NCBI GenBank assembly: GCA_965153455.1
Contig: OZ234503.1
Span: 1,612,001 to 1,676,000 of the forward strand
Reading direction: 5' to 3'
Source of the DNA: Sphagnum compactum
Taxonomy: Eukaryota; Bryophyta; Sphagnopsida; Sphagnales
Length of the DNA: 64,000 bases
The notes under the pieces are model-generated. The model was given only the letters and a program-made list of their open reading frames with translations. It did not search any database and had not been told where the DNA came from. Made by a program: the position numbers and the translations under genes. Positions 11,200 through 23,780 of the stretch are shown here, in pieces (within the stretch, counting starts at the first letter, position 1; every line of letters starts with the position of its first letter).

Positions 11200-14100
11200 G
11201 GATGAGGAAGTCTGTGGATCTTGAAGCTTGTTGGGTATGGGTGTGGCCGGTTTCGTTTGTTCATCACAACACAGTCCACGACAATACCACTTCAAGCTTC
11301 GTACCTACTTGAATCTTGTGAGGTCGGTGTTTTGAGAAAGAAAAGCGTCTTGTGCGGTAAGTATTGTGTTTGGCTTTGTTTATTTTCTATACCTGGTACG
11401 ATATCCTTAGATGATGAACCTTGCCAATCATAAATAAATCAAAGCACCCAAAAAGGGGGGAAAACAAAGAACAAAAGGGAAGGACCCATGGCCAAGAAGA
11501 CAAAAGAACCACCTAAGAAGGCGAACCACAAAGGGAACATCAAGTTCCCAAACACCTTCATGTTGCGAGAAGCATATCAAATAAGGACACTTAGCCTATA
11601 AAGCCCTCACCTATCGCAACAGCACGTTTCAAAACAGAGACCGCCTGTGCACATTGTAATGCCACTTACACCTCCTGTCTATAAAATGTACATAAAATTG
11701 AGAGAGGAGGGCCTCTAGCATCTTTCGCTCCCCATGTCATGTTAGCACATCAATGAAAAAACTCATTCACTTATTGGTGTAAACATTCAAAAACCTCCAC
11801 AACTAGAGGGATAAATATGTTTGTTGGCAATTGATCACGATAAAAATCATCCTTCATTTAAGTTGCAATTGTCATCACAACTCCACAAAAAAAGCAAAAA
11901 AGCAAAAAAATGACCTTTCATCTACTCAAAAAAATGAACATTTTTTTTCATCATTTTTCAGCATTTCTTTTTTTTAATATACTTTAAATATTGTAGCACT
12001 TTCATCATTTGTCTTTTTTGCTTTTGCACATTATGTTGTTTACATTGCATTAATAATCATTGAACGAGATAAAAATTTGCAAATTTTTTTTATTATTATT
12101 TTTACTTTGTTGTTGAAATGAAAAGAGAAGGACAACATTGTCCAACATGGGAGGAAATAATAGGATGGATGTAAGAGATGGTAGGACTTGATGTTACAAG
12201 ATTGGTAAAACATGAAAAAAAAAAAAAAAAAGCTTTTATGAGAAGCAATCTAAGATGTGAAAGATTGTGAACACTTGCATCCAAAAATAGGGACACAAAT
12301 TTTAAGTAAAATAATTTTGCTGGAAAATGATTTTATTCTTATTTTTTGCTATGGAGATCAAGTGAATCAATTCAATATTCAAGTGTTGTTACCAAAATCC
12401 AAGTATGCATTTTTTATTGTCATTAATGGTCTTGGCTTTGAGATTAAAGTTTTTGCAATCTTTGTTCATGTTTAAAATATTACCATTTCCATGTTGTTAT
12501 ATCATTGTCTCCTTATCTTCTTTCAAAGCCTTTTGGTCATTATTCCATGATGATGATGGTATAATGCACATATTTGGAAAGTTGTATCAGGATTTATGAA
12601 TTAAATAAAAAATGAAGATTATTGATGATTCTTGATTCTCTACACATGTAATATTGCAATCTTAAAATTGGAGTTGAATTCACAATGAAAAGCTTGGAGA
12701 TGGCATGAAAGGCCTTGTAAATAAGCTTAAAGGTGATATTTAGAGCCCATTTCACTATTTTTTCCATATGTAGACTTGTTTTTAAGCATTATTGTAAAAC
12801 CATTCATCAAAACACTTGACTAGAATATAAGATGAAAACTTAAAGGTTGTCAAAAGGCTACTTCAAATGAATTAAAAGGATTAAAAAAACAACTATATGT
12901 GAAAATTATGTAGAAAGGTAAACACAAAATGTTAGTCTCTAAGTTGTATAATTTCAAATATAAATTCTAAAATGCATGACCCAATTGGCCTTTACCAAAG
13001 CAGTTGGGTAGGCAATAAAAAAATATTTACATCCATAATTACTACAAAATTTAACATTTCCTTTTTTATAGTTCCAACATTCATTTTGGAATTATGTTTT
13101 AAAGTAAGAAAATCATCAATTGCAAAAAAAAATCATTTTTTATAAACAAAAGTAAAATTGCCAAAAAAAACACATGGAATCATAAGAAAAATTGCCCTAT
13201 GTAAGATAGAATAAACATTAATAATCAATGGATCTAAATACATTTATGAAAAATCTTCAAAGAGAAAAAAAATTCATAACACAACTTATATCCCTTAAAG
13301 GGTGGTGCACACCTCTTTGAAAAACTATGGAAAGAATTTGGTAAAAGCAATGCCAACCATGAAGATGGTTGATACCCCCTGCCAATTTCATCAATGACTA
13401 TTCCAAAGGTCATGTCCTACAACTTATGTTATCACAAGTGAGATTTTTCTAAAAGTTGTCGATTAATAAACCAATGACTATTAAAGCACAAATTTTCAAA
13501 ATTTTAAAAGATAATTTTATCCTTTAATAGTTGTATTCACTTCCTACATCTTAAGGTTTCATACAAATATTTGGTCTACACATCACTTATGTAAGTTTTG
13601 TTCATCAGCATAAGCACATAAAAAAAGAAAAATGGTTTAAAAAAACTTCTGAAATTTGGAAGGCCCCAAATGACTTAATCAAGGCCTTTCAAATCTTGGA
13701 AATTACACAGTAAAAATTACATTGGATGAAAGTTCTAAAAATACATTGAAAAAATTTGTTGATTTTTTACATGAAAATAATGTGATGATGGGAGATGAAT
13801 TTTCACATTCTAATGCATACAACGGACTATAAATATGTTGAGACCCTAAAAATAGAAATTTATTGAAACCATGTTATGAACTAGTGAATTGCAAGAATTT
13901 AAAGTCTAAAATTAGCAATTTCAACCTTTTTTCTTCAAAATGTGGCAAATTTGGCATATAAATAATCCTTTGTAGAAGTCATAGGCCTTTTTTTTATCAC
14001 AACTAGCAATATTTTGGGCCAATAAAAAAATGATGGCATAAAATATAAGACAATTACACATAGCAACAATTTATTCTAAAATGTAATGGACACAATGTTA

Positions 14101-16555
14101 ACTTTGGATGTTGCAACCTAGCACATTTCTGAATAACTTAAAAAGTGTCATATAAATTTTCCTCAATTTTGTGCACATTGCGTTCCTACCAAAATTAAAC
14201 ATCACAATCACAAGTCAATATTCCAAAGTTTAATACAATTAAAGTAATAACTCTTTCAATTTTACTTTTCAATTAATTTAAACATGTCCTCCTTACTAAC
14301 AAGTGTGATAGATGAACTTCAAGCTTCCTTATACATTTTAGTTCATAATGTAGCATTGAGATTTAAAATAGAAGAAAAGGAATTAGATGTCAAAGTAAAA
14401 GATGGATTACATGAAATAAAAACTTTTACATATTCAAGGTTTATAATGAAAAGTTTAGCAAGTTTCAATATTATTGTTGGGTCTGATAATTTGTACTCCC
14501 ATAAACAAAGAGGTCAAAAAGACTTGGTTTCTGTAAATTTCAATGTGTTTCAATGCATTGCACCTTGAGACTCACTTCCATGGCATGCACATCAACAAGA
14601 GATCTCAACTTAATGTGAGAGGACATTTTAAATTTCTATGATTTCATTTTTCCTACTTAAGCATTATAAACACAAGCAATTTTGACATATCATAATCTAG
14701 CACATTTTTTGATTTCTTAGTTTGTGTGTAAGAAGTTAAAGAAAGATTTGAGTGCACATCCTTTCCTTGTTGGAAGTTGGGGCCAAGACAATTAGGGTTA
14801 TATCCATGATGTTCAATGCACCTCACAAGAGATGAAATGCCACATTGCCATGGAAAAGGAAAATGTTTACTTTCAACCTATATCATAAACATAACACACA
14901 GTAACAGAAGTTAATTAAGTCCCTACTATATTGATCATGTGGCAAATGGATAAATGAATCATTGGAAAAAACATTGAATGTAATGGAAAGAGGGAAATTT
15001 TCTTTGAAAAAAGCAAGTAGGTTATGGAACATACCCATAAAACCTCATTTTAAAATCATCTAAATGGCAAAACAAGATTTTAAAAACTCAACCCACTAGG
15101 GTGGGTGGGCCTATTCCTATTCACCAATTTATATCCATGTCCTAGTAGAGGGACCCATATTGGGTATGTAGTAGTAAATTCACCATTGTAGAAAACACGC
15201 AACATAAAATTAGTACACTAGCACAATGATTATTGAAAATATGCACACATGTGGACAATGATGAATACAATTAAAAACAATATTGGATAAGAACATGAAG
15301 AATGCCATTTCAATTTCTAACAGCTAGCAATAATCAATCATTTGTGAATATTTTTTAGCAAATAGTTATATATTTCATGATGTTGGAAATATAGTAAAAC
15401 ATAGTTTAATAATAAGTAAATGTAGGGTGGAGATATAGTAAAAGTAATTTAGTAATAAGAAAATGAATATTGGAGATTAGATTCCATATGTTATGAATAT
15501 AGATTTTTTTTCTGATGAAAACTAGTAGGCCTAGCCTCATCAACATGCCCCTTATAATAAAACTTCAAAAATTTCACAAAAATAAAAAACATACCCAAAA
15601 CTCATTCAATCACCTGAACCGAGAATATAATTTTTCTTTTTATTTACCAAAATTGAACATACGTTGACTTTATTCTTCTTTTGTTCTCTAGGACTATTTG
15701 TCACGAGAATAAGCCCACCTACCCTAATTGTGTTAACAAATGACAAGAACACAACAATGGTTGCTTGGACCCTAGCTACAAAGAAATCATGTGGACTTTC
15801 TATTACCCTACAACAATTCAAAATGAAGGTGACAAAACTTAATTAAATCACACCTATATTTTAAACTTATGAATAGTTGGTGGCATTGGTTTAAACATTG
15901 AAACCTTGCATTGAGTATTCGTCTTATGAAAGGACTCAAAGTCCTTAGAGCATAAGGCTAGACCAACCCATCCTACCACTTATTCTATTAGAAAACTTGT
16001 AAAAATTGTAAACTTAACTCAAATATAACATAAATCATATATGTATTTTAGATGAATCATGGATTCAAACATGTCAACAATTTGGTACTTGATTTTTGAC
16101 TAAATGAAGTTCAATTAAGTTAGAACACCATCAACAAGTCCTAGGAAAAATTGAATGTGAATTATGTTGTGCAACATGTAGGTTTCTATTAATCAACTTT
16201 TACATTTTCAAAGGTGAAAGATTTCATGATGGCCATACTTCAAATTGCACAAGCCAAGGATGTGCATGGTCATGTAAAATCTAAGGCTTGGACTACCTCT
16301 TTTATATTCAAATTATTTTCTTTTTCCAAAAGGTGAAAATTTTCAAACCAATTGTAATTTATTAATTCTTGATGGGCACGGTTCACATGTTTCCTTAAGA
16401 AGCAATAGGGTACATGCACAATAATTTGATTAGATATGATCACATTACTTTCATGCATACATCACATGTTTTTAAACCTTTAGTTTATGTAACTTGTTTC
16501 ATTTGTTTCAAAACAACATTTCAAAAATAAAGACAAGGTTATGGTTAGAAACAAG
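11200..16555. other. AT-rich intergenic region, no gene recognised
   Basis: Only short, AT-driven ORFs. The longest (14284-14568, plus, 94 codons) shows no family motif. Frequent poly-A and poly-T runs, and no paired repeats found except the small one at 15389-15476. Probably deeply decayed mobile-element sequence; nothing specific can be supported. Confidence 0.5.
15389..15476. repeat. About 44 bp unit, two diverged copies
   Basis: ATATAGTAAAA..TAATAAG(T/A)AAATG..GGAG occurs twice in succession (about 15389 and 15431). Low-complexity context, non-coding. Confidence 0.5.
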
Positions 16556-16559
16556 TATG

Positions 16560-17990
16560 ACCAACTAGGTAAGATGTTATGAACCTTAACCTTGGGGTTA
16601 GAGGCAAGTTGTTGCATGAACCTAGAACTTGAGCCTAGAGCCTAAAGTTGGAACTAGGGATGGTAAAATGTTTTTCCCCCTATACACATGCAAATAAAAC
16701 CCAAGAATTTAACCACAAAATGAATATTGTACAAATAAACCTAGAAGTAAACATGGGGATGAATGTAAGCATTCATTTTCATTATGGATGGATTATTTTT
16801 TCATTCATCTAATGTATGGATGCAAAAAATTGAATTTACATTTTTTTAATATATAAAACTTCGATCAAAATTATGGATGATAGTTTTATTTTACCATTAA
16901 GTTCTTACAAATTAAACTTTTTTTCCCCCTAGTTTTTATTAACTAAAGCTTCATGAAACACAATTTAATTTTATATGATATAACATTTGTTGAATAATAT
17001 AATGTGAATTCCATTATACATGTATTTGATGGCCATGGTCTAAAATGCCACTATTTTCAATATGTTTTTAATAATATTATTATTATCATACTAACATCCA
17101 CCCCATGGTCATTATTTTTGATTTTTTTTTTTTTTTAATTTTTCATTTTTTTTCAAATTGACCCAATCTCATTGCTGAAAATGGGGTGGTTTTTTCCTCT
17201 CCAAAGGTGCCACAACTTTCCTCAAACTTATTTTAAATGCCATGGACAACAATGGGGGATTTATTTTTCTTCAAATGTGGCACAATTTTGGTCAAATTTA
17301 TCTACTGTTGTTAACAATGATTAGTTTTGAATGTTTTAAATACCTTCAAACTACTTATTGTCATTGATAACAATGAGTTTTTGAAATAAACTAAAATTTA
17401 GTTTCAAACACCTTAATTAGCTTTCTTCAAACAACCTACTAGATGACAATGGGGTTGTTTTTAATAATTATTTATTTTCAAGGTGCCCTAATTTTTCACA
17501 AAATGCATATATGATGTTGTTGACAACAATTAAAGAGGGGGTAACATTCATCCCATGACAATTTAATTGTTTAACATTGTTGATGAAAATGATTTTTTAA
17601 ACAAAATTTTAAAAATTATTTTGGTCCCATCATCATATTTTCCCTTAGAATCACATTATTTATCATTATTAAATGACATTTGAGTTTGAGATATTAATAC
17701 TTAGACAATGAATGAAAATGGATATAAATTATTTTAAATTTATTTATATTCCAATCATGGATGAATTTCATTCAATGATTTATTCATTTAATTCAACATA
17801 TAAATGAAATTCATCCGTGCAAAAATGACATTCATCCATATGAATTATTCATTTATGGACACATTCATCCACGTAGGATTAAAATCACATTAAGCTTTAA
17901 GTTACAAGTTCAAAGCTCCAAGTTCAAACTTTATGTTCATGCACAAGCCATTTTCCTTGGGGTCACGATGAAGGTTAGGGCATTACAAGA
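16560..17990. mobile_element. Candidate 1.4 kb non-autonomous inverted-repeat element
   Basis: The left end (AACCTT..GGGGTTAGAGGCAAG..GCATGAAC..TTGAG, 16571-16640) resembles the inverse of the right end (GTTCATGCACAAGCC..CCTTGGGGTCACG..AAGGTTAGG, 17934-17978). Next inside, both ends carry several CATTCATCC / GGATGAATG words, at 16758-16835 and 17755-17875. No transposase is present. The right 290 bp is present again, inverted, at 59552-59835, which supports a mobile unit. The left boundary and class are uncertain. Confidence 0.45.
17200..17560. repeat. Degenerate about 70 bp tandem repeat inside the 17 kb element
   Basis: GTG(C/G)CACAA(C/T)TTT phrases at 17207 and 17278 and GTGCCCTAATTTTTCAC near 17482, with repeated TTGTTGACAACAATGGGG-like and CTTCAAAC-like words between them. 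Very diverged, so the unit length is approximate. Confidence 0.35.
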
Positions 17991-20900
17991 ATTGGGCCTA
18001 TGAGGAGTCTATGAAAAATGGCAACACCTACAATGAAATAAACATATTCCCACATGCAATGGGAGGCATTTGGGAATCAAGGGAAAACATCCCTAAGACA
18101 TTTTAAATGGACTCACACTTTGGGAGTTAGTTGGGAGTTCAAAATGTTTGAAAGGCAATTTGAAGGATCATATCACCTCTAAATAAAAAATCTTTAATTC
18201 ATTGAAAAGACTCAAGGGTCGATGTAAGCTAAAATGGTTCATAATGATAGTTTTGCAACCCATGCATTGTGTTTAAATGCTTTTAATGAATAACATAATC
18301 TTAAATTTGTTAATTAACAATTGATTTTAAATTAACAACTTGATTAAGAAAACATATGTATAATTCATTTTTGAAACTAACATTCATTGTCAATATTGGA
18401 CTTTTGAAATTTGAAAATATGGATTAATCAACCAACTAAATTGGCAAGAAATTGAAGAATTCACATTGAGTTGCATTCCAAATTATTTGTAGTGACTACA
18501 TATGTGTTATGGAATGAGATAATCAAGTCAAATTTGAAATCATTTATTTTAAAACCTTAAACAAATGTTAATTATGGACTTTTGAAGGGTCAAAATTGGA
18601 CCTTATTTTCAAAAGTCCTTTTGAAATGAATTTTTTTTTCAATTTTTTTTTTGCTTAAAGTGCAATTTTTCCAATCTTTGATTGGGAATTTGTTCACATG
18701 TGGACTTTATGGGATTTTTTTTCTAGACTTCCAAATTACGTCCACCATAGTAGGTGCCATCAACATTTTTTGATATTTAGATTTTGACCTAAATTTTGGA
18801 AGGCTCATAGGTGAATGAACATTGAATTGTCAATGATTACATTGGAATTTTTAAAATTAACAACCATGTCCATTTTAACACTTTTTATGGACTATGGAAT
18901 TTTGTAGGGAATGTCGTGTTTACCAATAACAAACCAAGACAAAAAGCAATAACCAAAACCATCAACATGATATGTAGAAGGGAGGAACACAAACTTTATG
19001 AGAAATCATGTCTATCTTGAGACTAGATTTCCATGTAATCAGTATCCTTTGTAACTAATGTAAAATTACATTGCAATTTATTAACATAAGTATGATGAAT
19101 TTATTTATAAAAATGTCATGTTGAAAATTCAATAAGTTCCATTGTAATTGCATAATAGTTGCAAGTGCTACCTTTCTACAATTAAAATATGTGCCTACTA
19201 TATGATTTTGGTCAATTGTTGTTTTATTTTATTTACAAGTTGCACAAAAGTTGCTACAAGCAATTGCGATGCAATTGATACAAACTAAAGTTTAGTACTT
19301 AATTAATGTAAATTTAGTTTATAACTAGGTTTCAATTACCCACACAAATTTCAAAATGCAAATTTGCATTGGATATGTAAGGGCATATGACACATGATTG
19401 TAACTTTTAACATATCTTGGGACTAACATCAATGATTATCATGCACTTATGTTTAATGTCAAAAAAGTTTAAAGGATGAACAAGGAAAGGGTTATTCTTT
19501 TTAATTTATCAATTTTTTGTGAAGCAACTAAGAGACATGTTACATAACATTCTTCTACACTTTTGGCTTTTAGTTCAAAGAATAAAACATTTAAATTAGA
19601 AAAAAAAACCATTCTCATTTAAATAACATGTGATATTTTGTTGTTTGAATAAATTTTTATTTATTGATTGATTGAAACCAACAAAATATTTTCTTGATGA
19701 GATTGTGTGAAACTATAATAGCTTCTAACTTTTTGGGGTATAACAAGCAGAAATATTTGTTTAACACCCATGTTGTTTTGTGCATTTATAATAGCATTCA
19801 TTGATTTTTCACTTAAAAATATTATGTTGTTAGTTTATTAATTTTTATACAAGTATAATGAATTATTGTTTATGAGTTTGAATAATGCAAGTCCCAAACA
19901 TTCAAGTTCAACAGACTGTTATGTTAAAACAATGAAAGTGAATGTAAGTTTGCATTTGCATGTGAGGAAGTTCAAAACCAATTTGTACTCCAATTTTTTT
20001 ATAATGATTATTTTGATTTTATAATAATTTAACATCACTTTGATTTATTTTTTTCAAAGGGTATGTGAAAAAAGGTAAAAATAATGGTAAAGGAAATGAA
20101 TGTTTTGGAAGGATGTTTGAAAAAAATTGTAAATATAAAGATAATAATAAAGCTAATCTACCTTTTCATATCCATGTAAGTGGGCATGGGAAAGGAGGAG
20201 TGACATAATTAGAGTGCACAACATTCATGAATGGCTTGAAACCAAAGACTTTGGATAAATAAAAAAACACACATGAAGATTATGTACAACAATGTAATGA
20301 GACACAAAGTAAGTAACATAATCTTAGTTGGGTATTTTGACACATATAACACTTCAATACCATAGGACATAATTTGATCTAACACCATGCATCGAATAAT
20401 TATTTCATTTAAAAAAATTGAATTTAATAATGAAAAGTGTAGTTAAATTTTTTTTTTGGCATGATGTTATGTCAAAATAAATATTTGACAGTTTTGATGA
20501 GTGATCATTGCACTTAAATGTTCACAAAAAAATTTCATTGGAAGATGAATTTTCTACATGATTATGTCTTCTCATCACAATTGTTGATTGCAAATAACAA
20601 GGGCTCCACTTTTTCTGATTCAACCCTAAGTGAGTTGTAGTAAAAGCGAAAGTATTGCATACTTTTTTTTCTCATGCTAGTTGCAAGTAGCAAGGACTCC
20701 ACTTTTTTTCTAACAACATAAATGAGTTTATAGCAAACATTGAAGTTGCTACTTTAACAAAGGTAAACAAAGTGATTGATAAATCAAATTACTTACTACA
20801 TATTGAGTAGTATGAAAAAAATGACGATACATATAAATACAACTTACACAACTCACTCACATTCTCAAAAAAATTTCGACATTGAATGCTCGAAAGGTTT

Positions 20901-21000
20901 CTAAATGTTTGGCATTTTGGGCTAGTAATTTCTAGAATATATGGCATTCAACCAAATAATATAATTACACCCAACTTGAAAAAAGGTACTCTCATATACA
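17991..21000. other. AT-rich intergenic region, no gene recognised
   Basis: No ORF above 60 codons with any family signal. One diverged two-copy repeat lies at 20580-20760. Otherwise nothing is seen. Confidence 0.5.
20580..20760. repeat. About 93 bp unit repeated twice
   Basis: The phrase AAC/TAGCAAGG(G/A)CTCCACTTTTT recurs near 20600 and 20693, each followed by an AA.TGAGTT box. Diverged, non-coding. Confidence 0.5.
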
Positions 21001-21019
21001 GTAATTTTGGTTTGGCCAT

Positions 21020-21695
21020 CATATTGACCACATTTTAGGTGGGACAAGGAGCCATCTGTTGGTTCCACTTTTGGTTATGTGAATGTCACTTGTGATGAGA
21101 ATTAAGTGTGGAGAATAGGCTTGAGATGCGAGTGAATGGAACACTCTAGAACAAGCTTTGGTACACCGGGGTAAGCCGGCCAACCAGCATCCTTCGGGGC
21201 ACCTTGCTACGTGGATGGTATGTGGAAAAGAAACACTTTTTCTCTCATCTCTTATCCCATTGCTAACCATGGTGGTTAGCTATGTATCAACCATCGACAA
21301 TTATCTATTTTATCTCCTTAACAAGTCATCGAATGCCTTACCAATTAATTTACCTTCCCCCCCCCCCATTGTAACCATTTACATTCTCTGCCTACTTTAC
21401 CCCCGATATTTACCCACTTACTTACATACGTTTGAACTTTGGTACTGTGATGTGAAGATAAAAGAGGGTTTTACAAGATAGGTTATGAAGGATTGGTAAA
21501 TTATTATGTAGTTAGTACATAGTTAACCATGGTTAGCTAGATAGGACAGGAATAGGATGAAAAAGGTTCCAGACCACACACCATCCATCCTGTATTTGAA
21601 TTTTTTTGGCTATCCTAATGAAGTTCCTCTTTTTCCAGGCAGGACAGGCTGTCATCTGTTGGTTCCACTTTTGGCTACGTAAATCAACGGTGAGA
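21020..21695. mobile_element. Foldback family B, copy 1, with flanking direct repeats
   Basis: Inverted arms at about 21210-21300 and 21507-21594. The left arm reads GGATGGTATGTGG..CATCTCTTATCCCATTGCTAACCATGGTGG. The right arm reads CCATGGTTAGCTAGATAGG..GATGAAAAAGG..ACACACCATCC. A 21 bp phrase beginning ATCTGTTGGTTCC is found in direct orientation on both sides, near 21053 and 21652. The same arm words recur at 55.9-56.4 kb. No protein is encoded. Confidence 0.55.
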
Positions 21696-21699
21696 AGCA

Positions 21700-23640
21700 C
21701 TCTAGTGATGTGAATCAACGGTGGGGGGGGAACACTGGGTATGCCTTTGAACGGGTCCTGATCAGAAGACGGGAAGGGCAGCCGGTCTTTGCCGCCTAAC
21801 TAACAGGCTCCACATGGGACCCTACTGGGCTCAAGGGGGCTTTGTTCCAATCATATTTAATAAAAGACTTTGGAGATTTTTGAGACTCTTTGAAACATCA
21901 CAAATCCCAAACTTTTGTGAAAAAAAACAAACACACATAACACTCATTTTTGCAACAAATGTGATGGAACAATTGTGAAAGACCCTATTGGTAATGGATG
22001 GATTGCACACCACCAACAACAACTCTAACACAAGAAGTCATCCAAGAGGTGACGGATGTGTAACAACAACAACAAACCCCAACGAATGAAATTGTCACAT
22101 GATGTGTGCTATCCATTTTGAGATTCGGTCTCCAAAGTCCAATCCTTTGGGAATGACTCAAGGGTGAGTTTTGGGAGGGGGGAGAGAGAGAGAGAGAGAG
22201 AACACCAAAGAAAACAAAGGACCCAAGGGCCCACATCACACATATGAAAAACTCAAATAAAACCAAAAAAAAAAGAAAAAAAAAACCCCACTATAGGTGC
22301 TTCCCCCAAGAAGATTCTGTTGACACAAAACTACAAATAAAAAACCTCACCAAACACATGACCCAGGGTAGACTTGGCCCCTAAACTAGTACCTTCTCTT
22401 GCTTGGGTGAGGCCTCAAAGGCCTATATTTAACCCAGGAAATGTTAAATTTGGACTTGTGGGCAGACCTGAGTTTAGTATTAAGACAAGAAAAATTCTTA
22501 ATAATTATCTGTTTCAAAGTAACCCAAAGTTTTTAATTTTCTTTTTTGGTGATGTTCTTTTACCATGTTGGTAGGTAGGTGGGTAAGTAGATAGGTAGGT
22601 AGGTAGGTACCACAGTTGTATCACCCAAGGGCCCAAACCCACCTCCTAAATCTAAACAAAAGGAAAGCACCTTCGGGGTTTCGTCCCTATGTTTGCGGAG
22701 AGTTAAGTATTTGAGTTTGAAAAAATTAATTATTATCTTTTCCTTTTGTTGCTTGTTTGTTTGTTTGTTTGTTTTTATGCAATAAAATTTTAAAATTCAA
22801 GGTTTATTTATTTATTTATTTATTTATTCCCTTTGTTGTTTTGTTAATTGTTGCACTAAAAAGGTCTGCCAGGTTTAATTCAATAAAAAACTTCAAACTT
22901 TTAGATTTTTGGGAAATCACCCAAACTTTATTTTAGAAAAGGTTGTCCTTTTTGGCAGTGGTCGAAGTGCCTACCTGTCTGTCATACAAAGAAGAATGGA
23001 AAGGGCAATTAATTTCATGGGGAGCTTCCGAGGGGGAAAAAGGAGTCCGGTTTCAGAAAAAAAGAAAAAGAAAAAACAAATAAACAAACTTCAAAAAGTT
23101 GCCCAGAGAAAATAAAAACTTAAAAAAAATACTACTTATTCAAAAAAAAATTCATATTCTTAATATAACTATGAGTTTTAACTAAAATATGAAAAAAAAT
23201 AAAATAGTAATAAAATAATGACAACAATGAAACACTTACCGTGATGATGACGACGACGATAATGATAATAATAATAATCACCTTTAATAATATAATCATA
23301 ATGATAATAAAGTAGGTTCGCAATTGTTTTTGGAATTATGTAAATTATGTATAACTATTTTCCATTGAATTATCAAGAGAGAAAGAAAAAAACAAAAAAA
23401 ATCAAGTCAAACTAAAACCAAAAAAATAAAATAATAAATAAATCAAAAGCAAACCAAACAAACAAACAGACAGAAAAAACCAAAAAAAAAATTTGAAAAA
23501 GTGAAAGGGGCAAATAAAAACCCCCAATGGGCTATCATACAAAAAAGGTAGGCAATTTCCGTTCCAAGTTCCAAATTCCAATAGCAACGCTGCCCGGAAG
23601 TGAAAGTTTTTGGGCGCTTCAGTGTCTTTCCCCTTCGGCA
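21700..23640. other. Intergenic region with microsatellites, no gene
   Basis: Contains (AG)n at about 22182-22202, a GTAG/GGTA tetranucleotide run at 22570-22610, (GTTT)n near 22747-22773 and (TTTA)n near 22803-22827. 21720-21840 is GC-richer than its surroundings. No supported ORF; the apparent minus-strand ORFs are low-complexity. Confidence 0.5.
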
Positions 23641-23653
23641 AACGAACACTAAA

Positions 23654-23773
23654 TCTCTCTCTCTCTCTCTCTTTCTCCCTCCTTCTCTCGCGAGCTTTGC
23701 GAGTTTTCGGTGAATTCTGTTTCGGTGGCGAAGGAGGAGGAGGAGGAGGAGGAGGAAGAAGAAGAAGAGGAAG
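23654..23773 (+). promoter_or_regulatory. 5' leader of the membrane-protein gene: (CT)n and (GGA)n/(GAA)n tracts
   Basis: Just upstream of the ATG at 23781 there is a CT repeat (23654-23672), a GC-rich stretch, and a purine triplet run (23733-23773) that ends seven bases before the start codon. CT-rich leaders are typical just downstream of plant transcription starts. The leader is in frame and open from 23610 (57 codons before the ATG), but that part has no ATG and is composition-driven. Confidence 0.5.
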
Positions 23774-23780
23774 ATTAGCT

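Noticed and set aside
14284-14568. 94-codon ORF as a hypothetical gene
   Set aside because: No motif, no splice or leader context, and codon content follows the AT-rich background.
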